A DNA stretch of 64,000 nucleotides from NCBI GenBank assembly GCA_032622095.1, contig CP136063.1, positions 85,413,980 through 85,477,979 on the forward strand. Reading direction: 5' to 3'. The notes under the pieces are model-generated. The model did not search any database, was not told where the DNA came from, and saw nothing but the letters and a program-made list of their open reading frames with translations. Shown here in pieces: positions 33,990-46,751 of this stretch (positions are counted from its first letter, which is position 1; each line of letters starts with the position of its first letter). Source of the DNA: Siphonodentalium dalli (Eukaryota > Mollusca > Scaphopoda > Gadilida > Siphonodentaliidae). The position numbers and the translations under genes were made by a program.

Positions 33990-34255
33990 CCCTTCCATGA
34001 TGGGAGCTTCCTGAAATTTTGCAGAAAACCCTATGCCAATGCATTCTCTTATGTATGCGAGTCGCCCATAGGGCACCTTGCATATATAAGAGAATGCATT
34101 GTCCTAACAATATTTACCTTGATCGTTAAGCCAGTGCATTCTCTTACAGTATATATACATGTATGAGACTTGCTATGGGAGACTCTCATATATAAGAGTA
34201 TGCACTGGCACAGGGTCTTTAATGCTCCACCAGCACAGCTCCCACCATGAAAGGG
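33990..34255. mobile_element. P-type MITE with two B hairpins (unit 1; copies in units 2 and 3)
   Basis: TTAA-flanked; ends cccttccatgatgggagctt and cccaccatgaaaggg. B hairpins at 34033-34105 and 34132-34208. The same element recurs at about 38206-38471 and 42419-42684. It shares its left TTAA with the Q-type element ending at 33985. Confidence 0.85.
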
Positions 34256-34440
34256 TTAAACTAATTCGCCTCGCCTCGCCACGCACCCGAACAAGTGAAT
34301 AATATGTCTTTAAAGCCATATTTTGGACTTGTTCGGGTGCATGAATTTGATAAGTTTAGTACTCAGGTGCTATGCCAACTATGGGACTGCATCATTCTAC
34401 TAACATCGCATAAAATCCCAAGCAAATCAACCGTACCACT

Positions 34441-35318
34441 CAGGTTCGTTTGATCAAAGAAATGCTATAACGCCATGGTTGTAAAACAATTATTTATTGT
34501 TTCAACCTGAAATACAAATTGAATGACTCAGTACAGTATATGTCACATGGATGAGGACGAGTAGGTAAGGTATGCAATATATGGTAATAAGTACACAAAC
34601 CATAGGCATGTGATATAGTATAGCAATGACCAGCCATATGTGTGTGATATATGGCACTATATAGAAAAACCATATGCATGTGAGATATATGTAAGACCAA
34701 GCAAATGCATTTGATATATGGCAATACATAAATAATATTACTATGGAGACACAATAAGAACAACACTATACCAATAAATCAACTTTAGAGCTTAAGGATA
34801 AATTCACAGAACCTATTGAATGATATACCTGTACAAACTGTATATGAACGAATATATCTAAGAAGAAAATGTTTACCACAGAACATGAGAATGTACACAG
34901 TTTCACAAAGCAGAAGGTTATTAGATGCGCTTGCAAAAAGCAAACCGAATTACAAGCAATTGTCTTCGTCACAATCGTCCACTGTTTTAGCGATTTGCAT
35001 AGTCATTCACAGATACAATAACAGTCCATACGGTATCTGAATGTTTTCCGAAGAGACATGTTTATAGGTACTGACACACACATTCATAATGACATCACCA
35101 CGATCACTTACACATTGGCGGGCATTTGGCTGTATGTGGATTGAAGGCATTTGACCTGAATAGTTGGACGAGAGAAGAGGTGAGTAATGAGCGGTAAAGT
35201 TATTCCAGTTTACAAACGTAACTCGCGAAACATCCTGGTCCTCGACAATGGGTTCTGTTACTAAGCGTTGGTCACCATACCCCAACCAACTGACGAACTT
35301 ATCACAACCGCGTGATAC
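34441..35318 (-). mobile_element. 878-bp insertion with 5-6 bp duplication (solo-LTR-like or transduced 3' exon), copy 1
   Basis: The neighbouring unit at about 31.1 kb is uninterrupted (gtaccactccatag). Here the same place reads accact / insert / accact, giving an empty site and a 5-6 bp target duplication. On the minus strand the insert begins gtatcacgcggttgtgataa and carries a frame running in from its first bases to a stop at 35007, including QDVSRVTFVNWNNFTAHYSP. It has AATAAA about 50 bp before its end. Length, duplication size and AATAAA fit a solo LTR, but the ends are not a clean TG...CA. A captured terminal exon is the alternative. The frame matches nothing I recognise. Confidence 0.45.
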
Positions 35319-37927
35319 ACCACTCCATAGAAAACATGTTCTGAACTACGTTCAATTGGAAATATTTACATTTAGATTCTGGACGTAACTATCGGCGATA
35401 AGATTTTGCCATCGAGAGTCACTGCATTTAATTAATATATAAGAATGACGATGTGTGTTGTCAATTTGAATTAATATTCCTAAAAATAACTCAATTGAGC
35501 AAGAATATTTTCCACTTCTATTTGATCGCCCTACTGGAGTGTTTCACATCACTTTAAGAAGATATTCTGCTTTTGTCTGGTGTTACACATAAAGTGATGT
35601 GAAACACTCCGGTAGGGTGATCAAATATAAATGGAGAATAATCTTGTTCAAAGTAGTAATTTTTACAAATATTATATCCAATGGTAGTTTCGTCCCGAAT
35701 CAAGTAGTAAATATTCACAATTGAGCGTAGCTCAGGCGATGTTTTCTATGGAGTGGTACGGTCGATTTGCTTCAGATTTTTGGCGAACATGTTAGTGGAA
35801 TGCTACATTCCTCCAGTTGGCATAGCGCCTGGATACTAACTGATGAGTTTCACGCACCCGAACAAGTGCATAATATGTCTTTAAGTGTAAAATGTACAAC
35901 CTTTCAAATTCCCACATTTAAAGTTATCCCTGAAGATTATGCAGCACTTAGCACAAATGCCTTGATCTGTAAAGACAGTGTGTGCTTTCTGATGAATGGC
36001 AACAAGCCATATTTCTGACTAAATCCTGAAAAATTACCCATAATTCTGCTGTGGTTAAGAAGTCGATTATTTTGGGAATTACTGTATATAACAATTGAGT
36101 TCATCAATGACTCAGTTTTGTAATATACAGGAATGTCTGGAATGAGCTAAGTTTCTTTGAAAAACGATGACACTTTCTGGCACATTGGATTTTTACTGTG
36201 ACATTTGATCACATGCATTTTTAACTCAACTTTACTATAATTATAGTGAGTCAACCTCAACCTCACAATGTTGGCAACGACAGATTGGGTGACCCCACTG
36301 TGAATGACACAAAATCTACACAACGTATATATATATCTCTCATCTGTCCAGCCATCCGTCAACAATTTCCTTTAGCTCACCCTACAGGCCGCATCCCTCC
36401 TCGATCATCACCAAACTTTATATGGATCTTTGGGGTGTCCTCTAGATGGGAGCCATCAATTTTTTCTGTAATTCGTTAAAAAATATGGCCGCCAGCAGCC
36501 ATCTTGGATTTCAAATTTGAATCCATCAGCTCACCCCCCAGCCCTCATTTATTGGAGAACTGTTTTGAAAATTTGCTGGCATGTTTAGGTTCAACTCTAG
36601 ATGGGAGCCATCGAATTTGAAAATTTTTCGATGTAAAACATGGCCGCCGGTAGTCATCTTCGATTTTATTCTTTGCATCACTAAATCATTTGGCTCACCC
36701 TACAGATCACATCCCTCATCCGATCATCACCAAACTTCGTATGGGTCTTCGGGGATGACCTCTAGACGGGAACCATCGATTATTTCTTAAATTCAATAAA
36801 AAACATGGCCGCCAACAGCCATCTTGGATTTTACTCTTTGTATGACTAAATCCTTCGGCACACCCTGCAGGCTACATCCCTCATCTGATCATCACCAAAC
36901 TTCATATGGATCTTCGGGGTGATTTCTAGATGGGAGCCAGCAGCCATCTTGGATTTCCAATTTGAATCCATCGGCTCAGCCCGCGCAGCCTGCATTTATC
37001 GGAGAATTAATTTGAAAATTTACAGGCATGTTTAAGATCACCTCTAGATGGGAACCATCAAATTTGATCAATTTTCGATGAAAAAATGACCGCCGGCAGC
37101 CATCTTGAATTTTACCCTTTGCATGACTAAATCCTTTGGTACACCCTTAGTGACAAACCGCATCCCTCATCTGATCATAACCAAACTTTATATGGATCTT
37201 CATGGTGATTTGTAGATGGGAGCCATCGATTATTCTCGAAATTCGTTAAAAAACATGGCTGCCAGTGGCCATCTTTGGTTTTACTCTTTGAATAAATAAA
37301 TCACACGGCACAATTTACGGGCCACAACCCTCATCCAATTGCCACCAAACTTCATATGGATCTTCGGGGTATCCTCTAGATTGGAGCCATCGATTATTTC
37401 CGTAGTTTGTTATAAAATATGTCTGCCAGCAGCCATCTTGGATTTCAAATTTGAATCTATGTGCACAACCTGCAGCCCACATTTATTGGCGAAATGTTTC
37501 AAATGAAAATAAATTCATCTACACGATACAAAACCTTTACTGTAACGTTTTGGCTTTCCTTCATCATTCTATTCATTGCTGAGAAAAAAGCTACGGTGTC
37601 ATTGACACTTTCATTATACTTTGGGATCTGCTGAATGGACATGCATGGTGGGTGCTTAAAGGGCATACTTAATTTTTGAATCACTAAATCACATTATATA
37701 CAACATATTCCATATTATATACATATTATATATATTCAAAACATTGTATTATCAACTTATCGGTTCAAATAAACTGAACATGTACCGATATGTATTCTGT
37801 TAATTTTTATCTGGTCTGTACTGCCAGTTTATTATTCTCAATGGAAGGGGAATTAACTCTATCTCTTAGTTGTGAATTATGATGCATTCTTGGGTAAATA
37901 ACGGGGTGAATCCTCTTCAAAATGGTA

Positions 37928-38140
37928 CAGTAATGCCCTAATTAATCGACTCCCTAACCACAGCAGAATTATGGGTAACTTTTCAGGATTTATTCGGAAA
38001 TATGGCTTGTTGCCATTCATCGGAAAGCTCTCGGGGAGAGCTTTCCGATGAATGGCAACAAGCCATATTTCCGACTAAATCCTGAAAAGTTACCCATAAT
38101 TCTGCTGTGGTTAGGGAGTCGATTAATTAGGGCATTACTG
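37928..38140. mobile_element. Family A MITE, unit 2 copy
   Basis: Copied with the tandem unit; same position and subtype as at 33712. Confidence 0.87.
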
Positions 38141-38656
38141 TATATAATATGGAATATGTTGTGTATAATGTGATCTGGGCATTCAAAAATTAAGTGGGCC
38201 TTTAACCCTTCCATGATGGGAGCTTCCTGAAATTTTGCAGAAAACCCTATGCCAATGCATTCTCTTATGTATGCGAGTCGCCCATAGGGCACCTTGCATA
38301 TATAAGAGAATGCATTGTCCTAACAATATTTACCTTGATCGTTAAGCCAGTGCATTCTCTTACAGTATATATACATGTATGAGACTTGCTATGGGAGACT
38401 CTCATATATAAGAGTATGCACTGGCACAGGGTCTTTAATGCTCCACCAGCACAGCTCCCACCATGAAAGGGTTAAACTAATTCGCCTCGCCTCGCCACGC
38501 ACCCGAACAAGTGAATAATATGTCTTTAAAGCCATATTTTGGACTTGTTCGGGTGCATGAATTTGATAAGTTTAGTACTCAGGTGCTATGCCAACTATGG
38601 GACTGCATCATTCTACTAACATCGCATAAAATCCCAAGCAAATCAACCGTACCACT

Positions 38657-39534
38657 CAGGTTCGTTTGATCAAAGAAATGCTATAACGCCATGGTTGTAA
38701 AACAATTATTTATTGTTTCAACCTGAAATACAAATTGAATGACTCAGTACAGTATATGTCACATGGATGAGGACGAGTAGGTAAGGTATGCAATATATGG
38801 TAATAAGTACACAAACCATAGGCATGTGATATAGTATAGCAATGACCAGCCATATGTGTGTGATATATGGCACTATATAGAAAAACCATATGCATGTGAG
38901 ATATATGTAAGACCAAGCAAATGCATTTGATATATGGCAATACATAAATAATATTACTATGGAGACACAATAAGAACAACACTATACCAATAAATCAACT
39001 TTAGAGCTTAAGGATAAATTCACAGAACCTATTGAATGATATACCTGTACAAACTGTATATGAACGAATATATCTAAGAAGAAAATGTTTACCACAGAAC
39101 ATGAGAATGTACACAGTTTCACAAAGCAGAAGGTTATTAGATGCGCTTGCAAAAAGCAAACCGAATTACAAGCAATTGTCTTCGTCACAATCGTCCACTG
39201 TTTTAGCGATTTGCATAGTCATTCACAGATACAATAACAGTCCATACGGTATCTGAATGTTTTCCGAAGAGACATGTTTATAGGTACTGACACACACATT
39301 CATAATGACATCACCACGATCACTTACACATTGGCGGGCATTTGGCTGTATGTGGATTGAAGGCATTTGACCTGAATAGTTGGACGAGAGAAGAGGTGAG
39401 TAATGAGCGGTAAAGTTATTCCAGTTTACAAACGTAACTCGCGAAACATCCTGGTCCTCGACAATGGGTTCTGTTACTAAGCGTTGGTCACCATACCCCA
39501 ACCAACTGACGAACTTATCACAACCGCGTGATAC
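38657..39534 (-). mobile_element. 878-bp insertion, copy 2 (duplicated with the 4.2 kb unit)
   Basis: This is essentially identical to the insertion at 34441 in the same position of the next tandem unit. The same two flanking accact copies are present. It was therefore copied by the tandem duplication and is not an independent insertion. Confidence 0.6.
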
Positions 39535-42140
39535 ACCACTCCATAGAAAACATGTTCTGAACTACGTTCAATTGGAAATATTTACATTTAGATTCTGGAC
39601 GTAACTATCGGCGATAAGATTTTGCCATCGAGAGTCACTGCATTTAATTAATATATAAGAATGACGATGTGTGTTGTCAATTTGAATTAATATTCCTAAA
39701 AATAACTCAATTGAGCAAGAATATTTTCCACTTCTATTTGATCGCCCTACTGGAGTGTTTCACATCACTTTAAGAAGATATTCTGCTTTTGTCTGGTGTT
39801 ACACATAAAGTGATGTGAAACACTCCGGTAGGGTGATCAAATATAAATGGAGAATAATCTTGTTCAAAGTAGTAATTTTTACAAATATTATATCCAATGG
39901 TAGTTTCGTCCCGAATCAAGTAGTAAATATTCACAATTGAGCGTAGCTCAGGCGATGTTTTCTATGGAGTGGTACGGTCGATTTGCTTCAGATTTTTGGC
40001 GAACATGTTAGTGGAATGCTACATTCCTCCAGTTGGCATAGCGCCTGGATACTAACTGATGAGTTTCACGCACCCGAACAAGTGCATAATATGTCTTTAA
40101 GTGTAAAATGTACAACCTTTCAAATTCCCACATTTAAAGTTATCCCTGAAGATTATGCAGCACTTAGCACAAATGCCTTGATCTGTAAAGACAGTGTGTG
40201 CTTTCTGATGAATGGCAACAAGCCATATTTCTGACTAAATCCTGAAAAATTACCCATAATTCTGCTGTGGTTAAGAAGTCGATTATTTTGGGAATTACTG
40301 TATATAACAATTGAGTTCATCAATGACTCAGTTTTGTAATATACAGGAATGTCTGGAATGAGCTAAGTTTCTTTGAAAAACGATTACACTTTCTGGCACA
40401 TTGGATTTTTACTGTGACATTTTATCACATGCATTTTTAACTCAACTTTACTATAATTAAAGTGAGTCAACCTCAACCTCACAATGTTGGCAACGACAGA
40501 TTGGGTGACCCCACAGTGAATGACACAAAATCTACACAACGTATATATATATCTCTCATCTGTCCAGCCATCCGTCGACAATTTCCTTTAGCTCACCCTA
40601 CAGGCCGCATCCCTCCTCCGATCATCACCAAACTTTATATGGATCTTTGGGGTGTCCTCTAGATGGGAGCCATCAATTTTTTCTGTAATTCGTTAAAAAA
40701 CATGGCCGCCAGCAGCCATCTTGGATTTCAAATTTGAATCCATCAGCTCACCCCCCAGCCCGCATTTATTGGAGAATTGTTTTGAAAATTTGCTGGCATG
40801 TTTAGGTTCAACTCTAGATGGGAGCCATCGAATTTGAAATTTTTTCGATGTAAAACATGGCCGCCGGTAGTCATCTTCGATTTTATTCTTTGCATCACTA
40901 AATCATTTGGCTCACCCTACAGATCACATCCCTCATCCGATCATCACCAAACTTCGTATGGGTCTTCGGGGATGACCTCTAGACGGGAGCCATCGTTTAT
41001 TTCTGAAATTCAATAAAAAACATGGCCGCCAACAGCCATCTTGGATTTTACTCTTTGTATGACTAAATCCTTCGGCACACCCTGCAGGCTACATCCCTCA
41101 TCTGATCATCACCAAACTTCATATGGATCTTCGGGGTGATTTCTAGATGGGAGCCAGCAGCCATCTTGGATTTCCAATTTGAATCCATCGGCTCAGCCCG
41201 CGCAGCCTGCATTTATCGGAGAATTAATTTGAAAATTTACAGGCATGTTTAAGATCACCTCTAGATGGGAACCATCAAATTTGATCAATTTTCGATGAAA
41301 AACATGACCGCCGGCAGCCATCTTGAATTTTACCCTTTGCATGACTAAATCCTTTGGTACACCCTACAAACCGCATCCCTCATCCGATCATAACCAAACT
41401 TTATATGGATCTTCATGGTGATTTGTAGATGGGAGCCATCGATTATTCTCGAAATTCGTTAAAAAACATGGCTGCCAGTGGCCATCTTTGGTTTTACTCT
41501 TTGAATAAATAAATCACTCGGCACAATTTATGTGCCACAACCCTCATCCAATTGCCACCAAACTTCATATGGATCTTCGGGGTATCCTCTAGATTGGAGC
41601 CATCGATTATTTCCGTAGTTTGTTATAAAATATGGCTGCCAGCAGCCATCTTGGATTTCAAATTTGAATCTATGTGCACACCCTGCAGCCCACATTTATT
41701 GGCGAAATGTTTCAAATGAAAATAAATTCATCTACACGATACAAAACCTTTACTGTAACGTTTTGGCTTTCCTTCATCATTCTATTCATTGCTGAGAAAA
41801 AAGCTACGGTGTCATTGACACTTTCATTATACTTTGGGATCTGCTGAACGGACATGCATGGTGGGTGCTTAAAGGGCATACTTAATTTTTGAAACACTAA
41901 ATCACATTATATACAACATATTCCATATTATATACATATTATATATATTCAAAACATTGTATTATCAACTTATCGGTTCAAATAAACTGAACATGTACCG
42001 ATATGTATTCTGTTAATTTTTATCTGGTCTGTACTGCCAGTTTATTATTCTCAATGGAAGGGGAATTAACTCTATCTCTTAGTTGTGAATTATGATGCAT
42101 TCTTGGGTAAATAACGGGGTGAATCCTCTTCAAAATGGTA

Positions 42141-42353
42141 CAGTAATGCCCTAATTAATCGACTCCCTAACCACAGCAGAATTATGGGTAACTTTTCAGG
42201 ATTTATTCGGAAATATGGCTTGTTGCCATTCATTGGAAAGCTCTCGGGGAGAGCTTTCCGATGAATGGCAACAAGCCATATTTCCGACTAAATCCTGAAA
42301 AGTTACCCATAATTCTGCTGTGGTTAGGGAGTTGATTAATTAGGGCATTACTG
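42141..42353. mobile_element. Family A MITE, unit 3 copy
   Basis: Copied with the tandem unit. A few arm mismatches (catt for catc, gttgattaat) show independent drift. Confidence 0.86.
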
Positions 42354-42839
42354 TATATAATATGGAATATGTTGTGTATAATGTGATCTGGGCATTCAAA
42401 AATTAAGTGGGCCTTTAACCCTTCCATGATGGGAGCTTCCTGAAATTTTGCAGAAAACCCTATGCCAATGCATTCTCTTATGTATGCGAGTCGCCCATAG
42501 GGCACCTTGCATATATAAGAGAATGCATTGTCCTAACAATATTTACCTTGATCGTTAAGCCAGTGCATTCTCTTACAGTATATATACATGTATGAGACTT
42601 GCTATGGGAGACTCTCATATATAAGAGTATGCACTGGCACAGGGTCTTTAATGCTCCACCAGCACAGCTCCCACCATGAAAGGGTTAAACTAATTCGCCT
42701 CGCTGTTTGCAAGTATACTCCCTCAATTCCACATCTCATGAAACTGCATGCCAACCAAATAACTTTTTTTTAGTTGAGTTAAACTGAGTTCAGTCGAATC
42801 TGCTGATCAGCATTTTAGTATGTAAACCGCTGATCAGTA

Positions 42840-43140
42840 TAGCTGCCCTTGAATATTTTTTATAGAATGTAAGAAAAAATTATAAAAATTGTTCAAGAAT
42901 GTATGAAAAAATTATAAAAAAATTATAAAAATTGGTAAAGAATGTTAGAAAGAATGTTAGAAAAAATAATAATTATTATTAAAGAATGTAAGAAAAATTT
43001 ACAAAAAATGATAACAAATTGTTAAGTCAATGCATTCTCTTATATATGCGAGGCGACCTATGGTTGACTCGCATATATAAGAGAGTGCATTGGCACAGGG
43101 TCTTTAATGTTGTTCCAGCGCAACTCCAGTCATGAAAGGG
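42840..43140. mobile_element. P-type MITE remnant with B hairpin and A/T minisatellite
   Basis: Right end 'actccagtcatgaaaggg' then ttaa. One B hairpin at 43024-43094. Upstream is a run of 'gaatgtaagaaaaaattata' variants. The left end is not clear. Confidence 0.62.
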
Positions 43141-43479
43141 TTAAATTCAGTATAGCTGCCCCTGAATTTTGCCAATAATCATCACATCAATTCATAGAGT
43201 TCTTAAGTGTGTCATGTCACGATCTAGTAAGAGCTCCAGTATCGTTAATCTTCATATACTTCGGCCTACTTTACAGACCAGGTCATTACGTTACTAACTT
43301 GATTTTCCCTCAGGCAATACAAGCTCATATTACTCTCAATATGGCCTTTCTGATTGGTTCTAATGTTATTGTTATATGGCATGTGACCAATGCGTTTATA
43401 ATCGGGTCACGATTCATGTAAGTGTCATCAAAGGTCAACATTCTATCTGGTCCTCAGCAGCTCTGAGTACCATCGTGTA

Positions 43480-43580
43480 CAGTAATGCCCTAAGTAATCG
43501 ACTCCTTATAACACAGCAGAATTATGGGTAACTTTTCAGGATTTAGTCGGAAATATGGCTTGTTGCCATTCATCGGAAAG
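43480..43580. mobile_element. Family A MITE, left half ending in a G run
   Basis: The left arm runs to 'cattcatcggaaagt' and is replaced by a run of about 10 G at 43576-43585. No right arm. Confidence 0.78.
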
Positions 43581-44204
43581 TTTGGGGGGGGGGGCGTGTC
43601 ACCGCATCCGTGCGTATATAGAACTCATTTCGTCAATGTTTTAATGTTTCTCCAGCCGCAGCATAGATGTAAGTTGCATGGAGGGTGTGCACACTTACTA
43701 TATTGTTCAGCCCAATAGCAGAACATTCTGCAAAAATATAATTTATATTAATTTATGCATGAGAAAACGAAGTGACATTGACGAAATTAGTTCAATATAC
43801 AGCTTTTTCATCCAAATTAGTTTTATTTTGTTTGACACCCCCCCCCCCCCATTTCCCCATACAGCAGAATGTCAATTGCAACATTTTCGTATATTGTGGT
43901 TAAGACAGTCGCGCTTGCGTTATGTAATTAAGCAGTCAAAGGACATGCAACCTGATAATTCGAGCGTCGGTACAACTTGCACCTACTATGTAATTGTCTC
44001 TTGTTCAATGCTCGAATGCTGGTTCGTTGATTTCTTGGTAAGACAACCCAAGCGCAGTGTCTTAGCCATTAAGAGCCACCAAAAGAACAAAAGAAAGTAC
44101 GGTCTGTATCGTCTAATGTGGCTACAGGCGTTAGTCAGAGTAGAGATTCGTGGCATGATCTATCCCGAACCGAGATGTAAATATTTAGAATTGAGTGGAG
44201 ATCA

Positions 44205-44345
44205 GACATTGTTTTCTACGGAGTGGTATGGTCTTTGAAATTTTCGGCGATGTTTGAAGAATGCTACATATTCCCCAGGTTGGCATAGCGCCTGAGTACT
44301 AATTTTTAAGTTTCACGCACCCGAACAAGTGCATCATATGTCTTT
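44205..44345. mobile_element. Family F right-end fragment
   Basis: 'cattgttttctacggagtgg' to 'gaacaagtgcatcatatgtc' matches one F arm. There is no opposing arm nearby. Confidence 0.6.
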
Positions 44346-44783
44346 AATGTTTTGATATATGAATATCGGTATATGAGAGAGAAGTCACTACACCCTAGGA
44401 CAAACGTAGGGAGAAGTGGCACATTTTAGGAAGAAGAGGTCTCTAAAGTCGCCCTCTAGGCTGGTCCCTGTCGCCAACTGATCCAAATAAGGAAGTGTAA
44501 TATTAGAAATCTATAATAAAGAAATGATTTGATGCGTAGATTTCTGGCCTTTGTCTCTGTAGATATAATATGACGTCTGGTGGCATCGGCTTATCCTTAT
44601 TGTCTTTTAATAAATCTCCGTGGACAGATCTCGAGGCATCGTATTTTGAGATAAGATGGGACATCTACCTTTGTAGAGTTAATCGACTTGCCATTGATTA
44701 ATTCACCGTCGTGCGTCACAGAATGTAGATTATCTGAAATTTGCATACAGTTATCTATTAATAAAAATCTTATTGATCATGAA

Positions 44784-45037
44784 CAAGCCTTGAAATAGTG
44801 TGTCTGTCATTTGCAGAATGAGGTTCCCACAGGGTGAATTTAGTGATGTTACCCCGCATAGCGGGCTAGCATCACCAAATTCATCCTCTGGGAACCTCAT
44901 TCTGCTGAGGCGTAAGCAGAATGAGGTCCCCAGAGGGTGAATTTGGTGATGCTAGCCCGCTATGCGGGGTAGCATCACCAAATTCACCCTCTGGGGACCT
45001 CATTCTGCAAATGACAGGCACACTATTTCAAGGCTTG
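44784..45037. mobile_element. Family E MITE, short form, perfect 8-bp duplication
   Basis: 254 bp, flanked on both sides by atcatgaa. Ends caagccttgaaatagtgtgt and its complement. Two adjacent hairpins with no middle segment. Confidence 0.9.
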
Positions 45038-45193
45038 ATCATGAAATGAAAGACTTCTACTCCCAAGTATAATGTGTAAGAAATCTGCAGTCTATCTTGA
45101 TAATGTCCCCATTTGAACTCTCTGGCCTTTAATTATATCACTTACTGATCTCCCTGTTCATAATATGTCTCTAGCTTGAGACTCGTTAATGTG

Positions 45194-45611
45194 CAAGCCT
45201 ACAAATAGTGTGTCTGTCATTTGCAGAATGAGGTCTCCAGAGGGTGAATTTAGTGAAGCTATTCCGCACGGCGGGCTAGCATCACTAAATTCACCCTCTG
45301 GGAACCTCATTCTGCTTAGTCTCAAATTAACATTGGTTTTATAAACTTTTTCCCTTCTGTTCTGTTTCTATATCCCCTAATTTGCAGAAGATAAAATGCA
45401 TAATCGAGATGATTAATCGGTGAACATGACAAACTTCAACTGGGGAACTTCAATCTGATCCTAGATCTCCTTTAGCTGTTGAGGCCTATGCAGAATGAGG
45501 TTCCCAGAGGGTGAATTTTGTGATGCTAGCTCACCGTGGGGGATAGTGTCAATAAATTCACCCTCTGGGGACCTCATTCTGCAAATAACAGACACACTAT
45601 TCGCAGGCTTG
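45194..45611. mobile_element. Family E MITE, long form
   Basis: Ends caagcctacaaatagtgtgt and ctattcgcaggcttg. Flanks ttaatgtg / tcaaagtg agree at 6 of 8 bases. Contains three hairpin modules. Confidence 0.84.
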
Positions 45612-45794
45612 TCAAAGTGACATCTCCATGTTTCATTTTAGCGTTCATTCTGAAAGTGTACGTCTTCTGAATCTTTTGTCTGATTAAATGTTCCTATTCG
45701 CATAACATATTTTATCACTTAAAATTAGTCTTAATTAAAACCCAAAACTCGCTAGGTTTTGTTCAAACTTTTATATTAAAATTGGGCAGGTGAC

Positions 45795-45871
45795 CAAGCC
45801 TGAATTTAGTGTGTCTGACCTTTTCAGAATGAGGTCACCAGAGGGGGAATTTAGTGACGCTATCCCACACA
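45795..45871. mobile_element. Family E MITE fragment, left end
   Basis: Caagcctgaatttagtgtgt through the first stem arm, then breaks off at 'cacacagt'. Confidence 0.7.
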
Positions 45872-45962
45872 GTTTACATTTTACATGTTTACATTTGTGT
45901 GTAGTTCAAACATTGTTTCCTCTGAAATCGTAGTCGATGTGATTTGAATTTCAACAATCTTA

Positions 45963-46109
45963 CAGTAATGCCCTAATTAATCGACTGCTTAACCCAGCAG
46001 AATTATGGGTAACTTTTCAGGATTTAGTCGGAAATATTTCCGACTAAATCCTGAAAAGTTACCCATAATTCTGCTGTGGTTAAGGGGTTGATTACTTAGG
46101 GCATTACTG
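45963..46109. mobile_element. Family A MITE, loop deleted
   Basis: TA-flanked. The two arms meet at 'gtcggaaatatttccgacta', giving a hairpin with almost no loop. Confidence 0.86.
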
Positions 46110-46152
46110 TAGCAACTTATCGGTTTTAATCACTGAGTCCATATGTCTTTAA

Positions 46153-46597
46153 AGGTACTCAATCCGAATTAAAGCTCGCAAATTATTATTTCCTTGGCTC
46201 CGGGGGTAAAAAATATTTGATTCGAGTCGAGGAACCCACCCATCAAAGCTCAGAGTGATCAAATATCGTTGTTTGAAATCTATTATTTTAATTTTAAGTG
46301 GCCCAGTAAACAGTCAACCAGAAGACTTCTCTGACCAAATTGCGGATGACGATGGATAACTCAAAAAACCAAATAGCTTTTTTGGGTCAGATATTTGACA
46401 AACCGGCAAAATTTCGTTGATCAAAATGTTGACAAATAACAGGATTTGGGCATTTTATACTATAGTTGACTGTGATTAGCATTATTTTTGGGCAATTACT
46501 CGATTCTAATAACTGAAGCGGCATTTAAAAAAAAATGTTGTTGTTGGAATCTGATGATATGGGGACCATCAAATCGGATTGAGGTATTTCCTCCACC
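46153..46597. mobile_element. Family Q TTAA element
   Basis: Left TTAA then aggtactcaatccgaattaa; right 'caaatcggattgaggtattt'. Internal blocks 'caactatagt'/'actatagttgactgtg' and 'tcgaggaacccacccat' match the element at 13835 in the opposite orientation. Confidence 0.75.
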
Positions 46598-46751
46598 CTA
46601 AAAAACTGAGCTTTATTTTCCTTTAAAACATGGCTATTTATGAGAACACTTCATTGTTCAATGGGTTCAGTTTATAGGATAATGGATGGTTATTGCTGAA
46701 ATCTTACATTATTTTACAAACAAAATTGTTTTAATAGCAGATGCTCAGTTA

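Larger units (their letters stand above)
30949..34279. repeat. Tandem triplication, unit 1 (3.33 kb, lacks the 878-bp insertion)
   Basis: This unit runs from 'cacgcacc' to 'attcgcctcgcctcg'. It contains a foldback element (family F), a half A MITE, a block of 'atggccgccagcagccatct' sub-repeats (about 32.1-33.26 kb), a Q-type palindrome with an intact A MITE inside (33444-33985) and a P element (33990-34255). From about 31.5 kb onward it matches unit 2 almost base for base. Confidence 0.85.
34280..38495. repeat. Tandem triplication, unit 2 (4.216 kb)
   Basis: Same order as unit 1 plus the 878-bp insertion at 34441. Small differences show that it is a real copy: for example 'acacccttagtgacaaaccg' near 37141 where units 1 and 3 lack the 'ttagtg'-type insertion. 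Confidence 0.88.
38496..42703. repeat. Tandem triplication, unit 3 (~4.21 kb)
   Basis: Starts 4216 bp after unit 2 with the same sequence and carries the 878-bp insertion. It is slightly more diverged from units 1 and 2 in its right two thirds (for example at 40384, 40577 and 41530). It ends at 'aattcgcctcgc', after which unique sequence begins. Confidence 0.87.
42704..44780. other. Unique-looking stretch right of the triplication, no gene supported
   Basis: Apart from the P, A and F fragments listed separately, I see no coding or RNA gene. A 186-codon frame at 43678-44238 crosses a poly-C run and ends inside an F-element arm; it is treated as non-coding. Confidence 0.5.

Noticed and set aside
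34494-34766. 90-codon Tyr/Ile/His-rich minus-strand ORF, repeated in unit 2
   Set aside because: It lies in the 3' part of the 878-bp insertion, over 'catatatg' microrepeats. Composition follows the repeat and the AATAAA is nearby, so it is more likely untranslated sequence.
43678-44238. 186-codon ORF on the + strand, the longest in the window
   Set aside because: It crosses a poly-C run and ends inside a family F repeat arm. It has no recognisable domain, splice sites or coding-like composition. Length alone is not convincing in repeat DNA.
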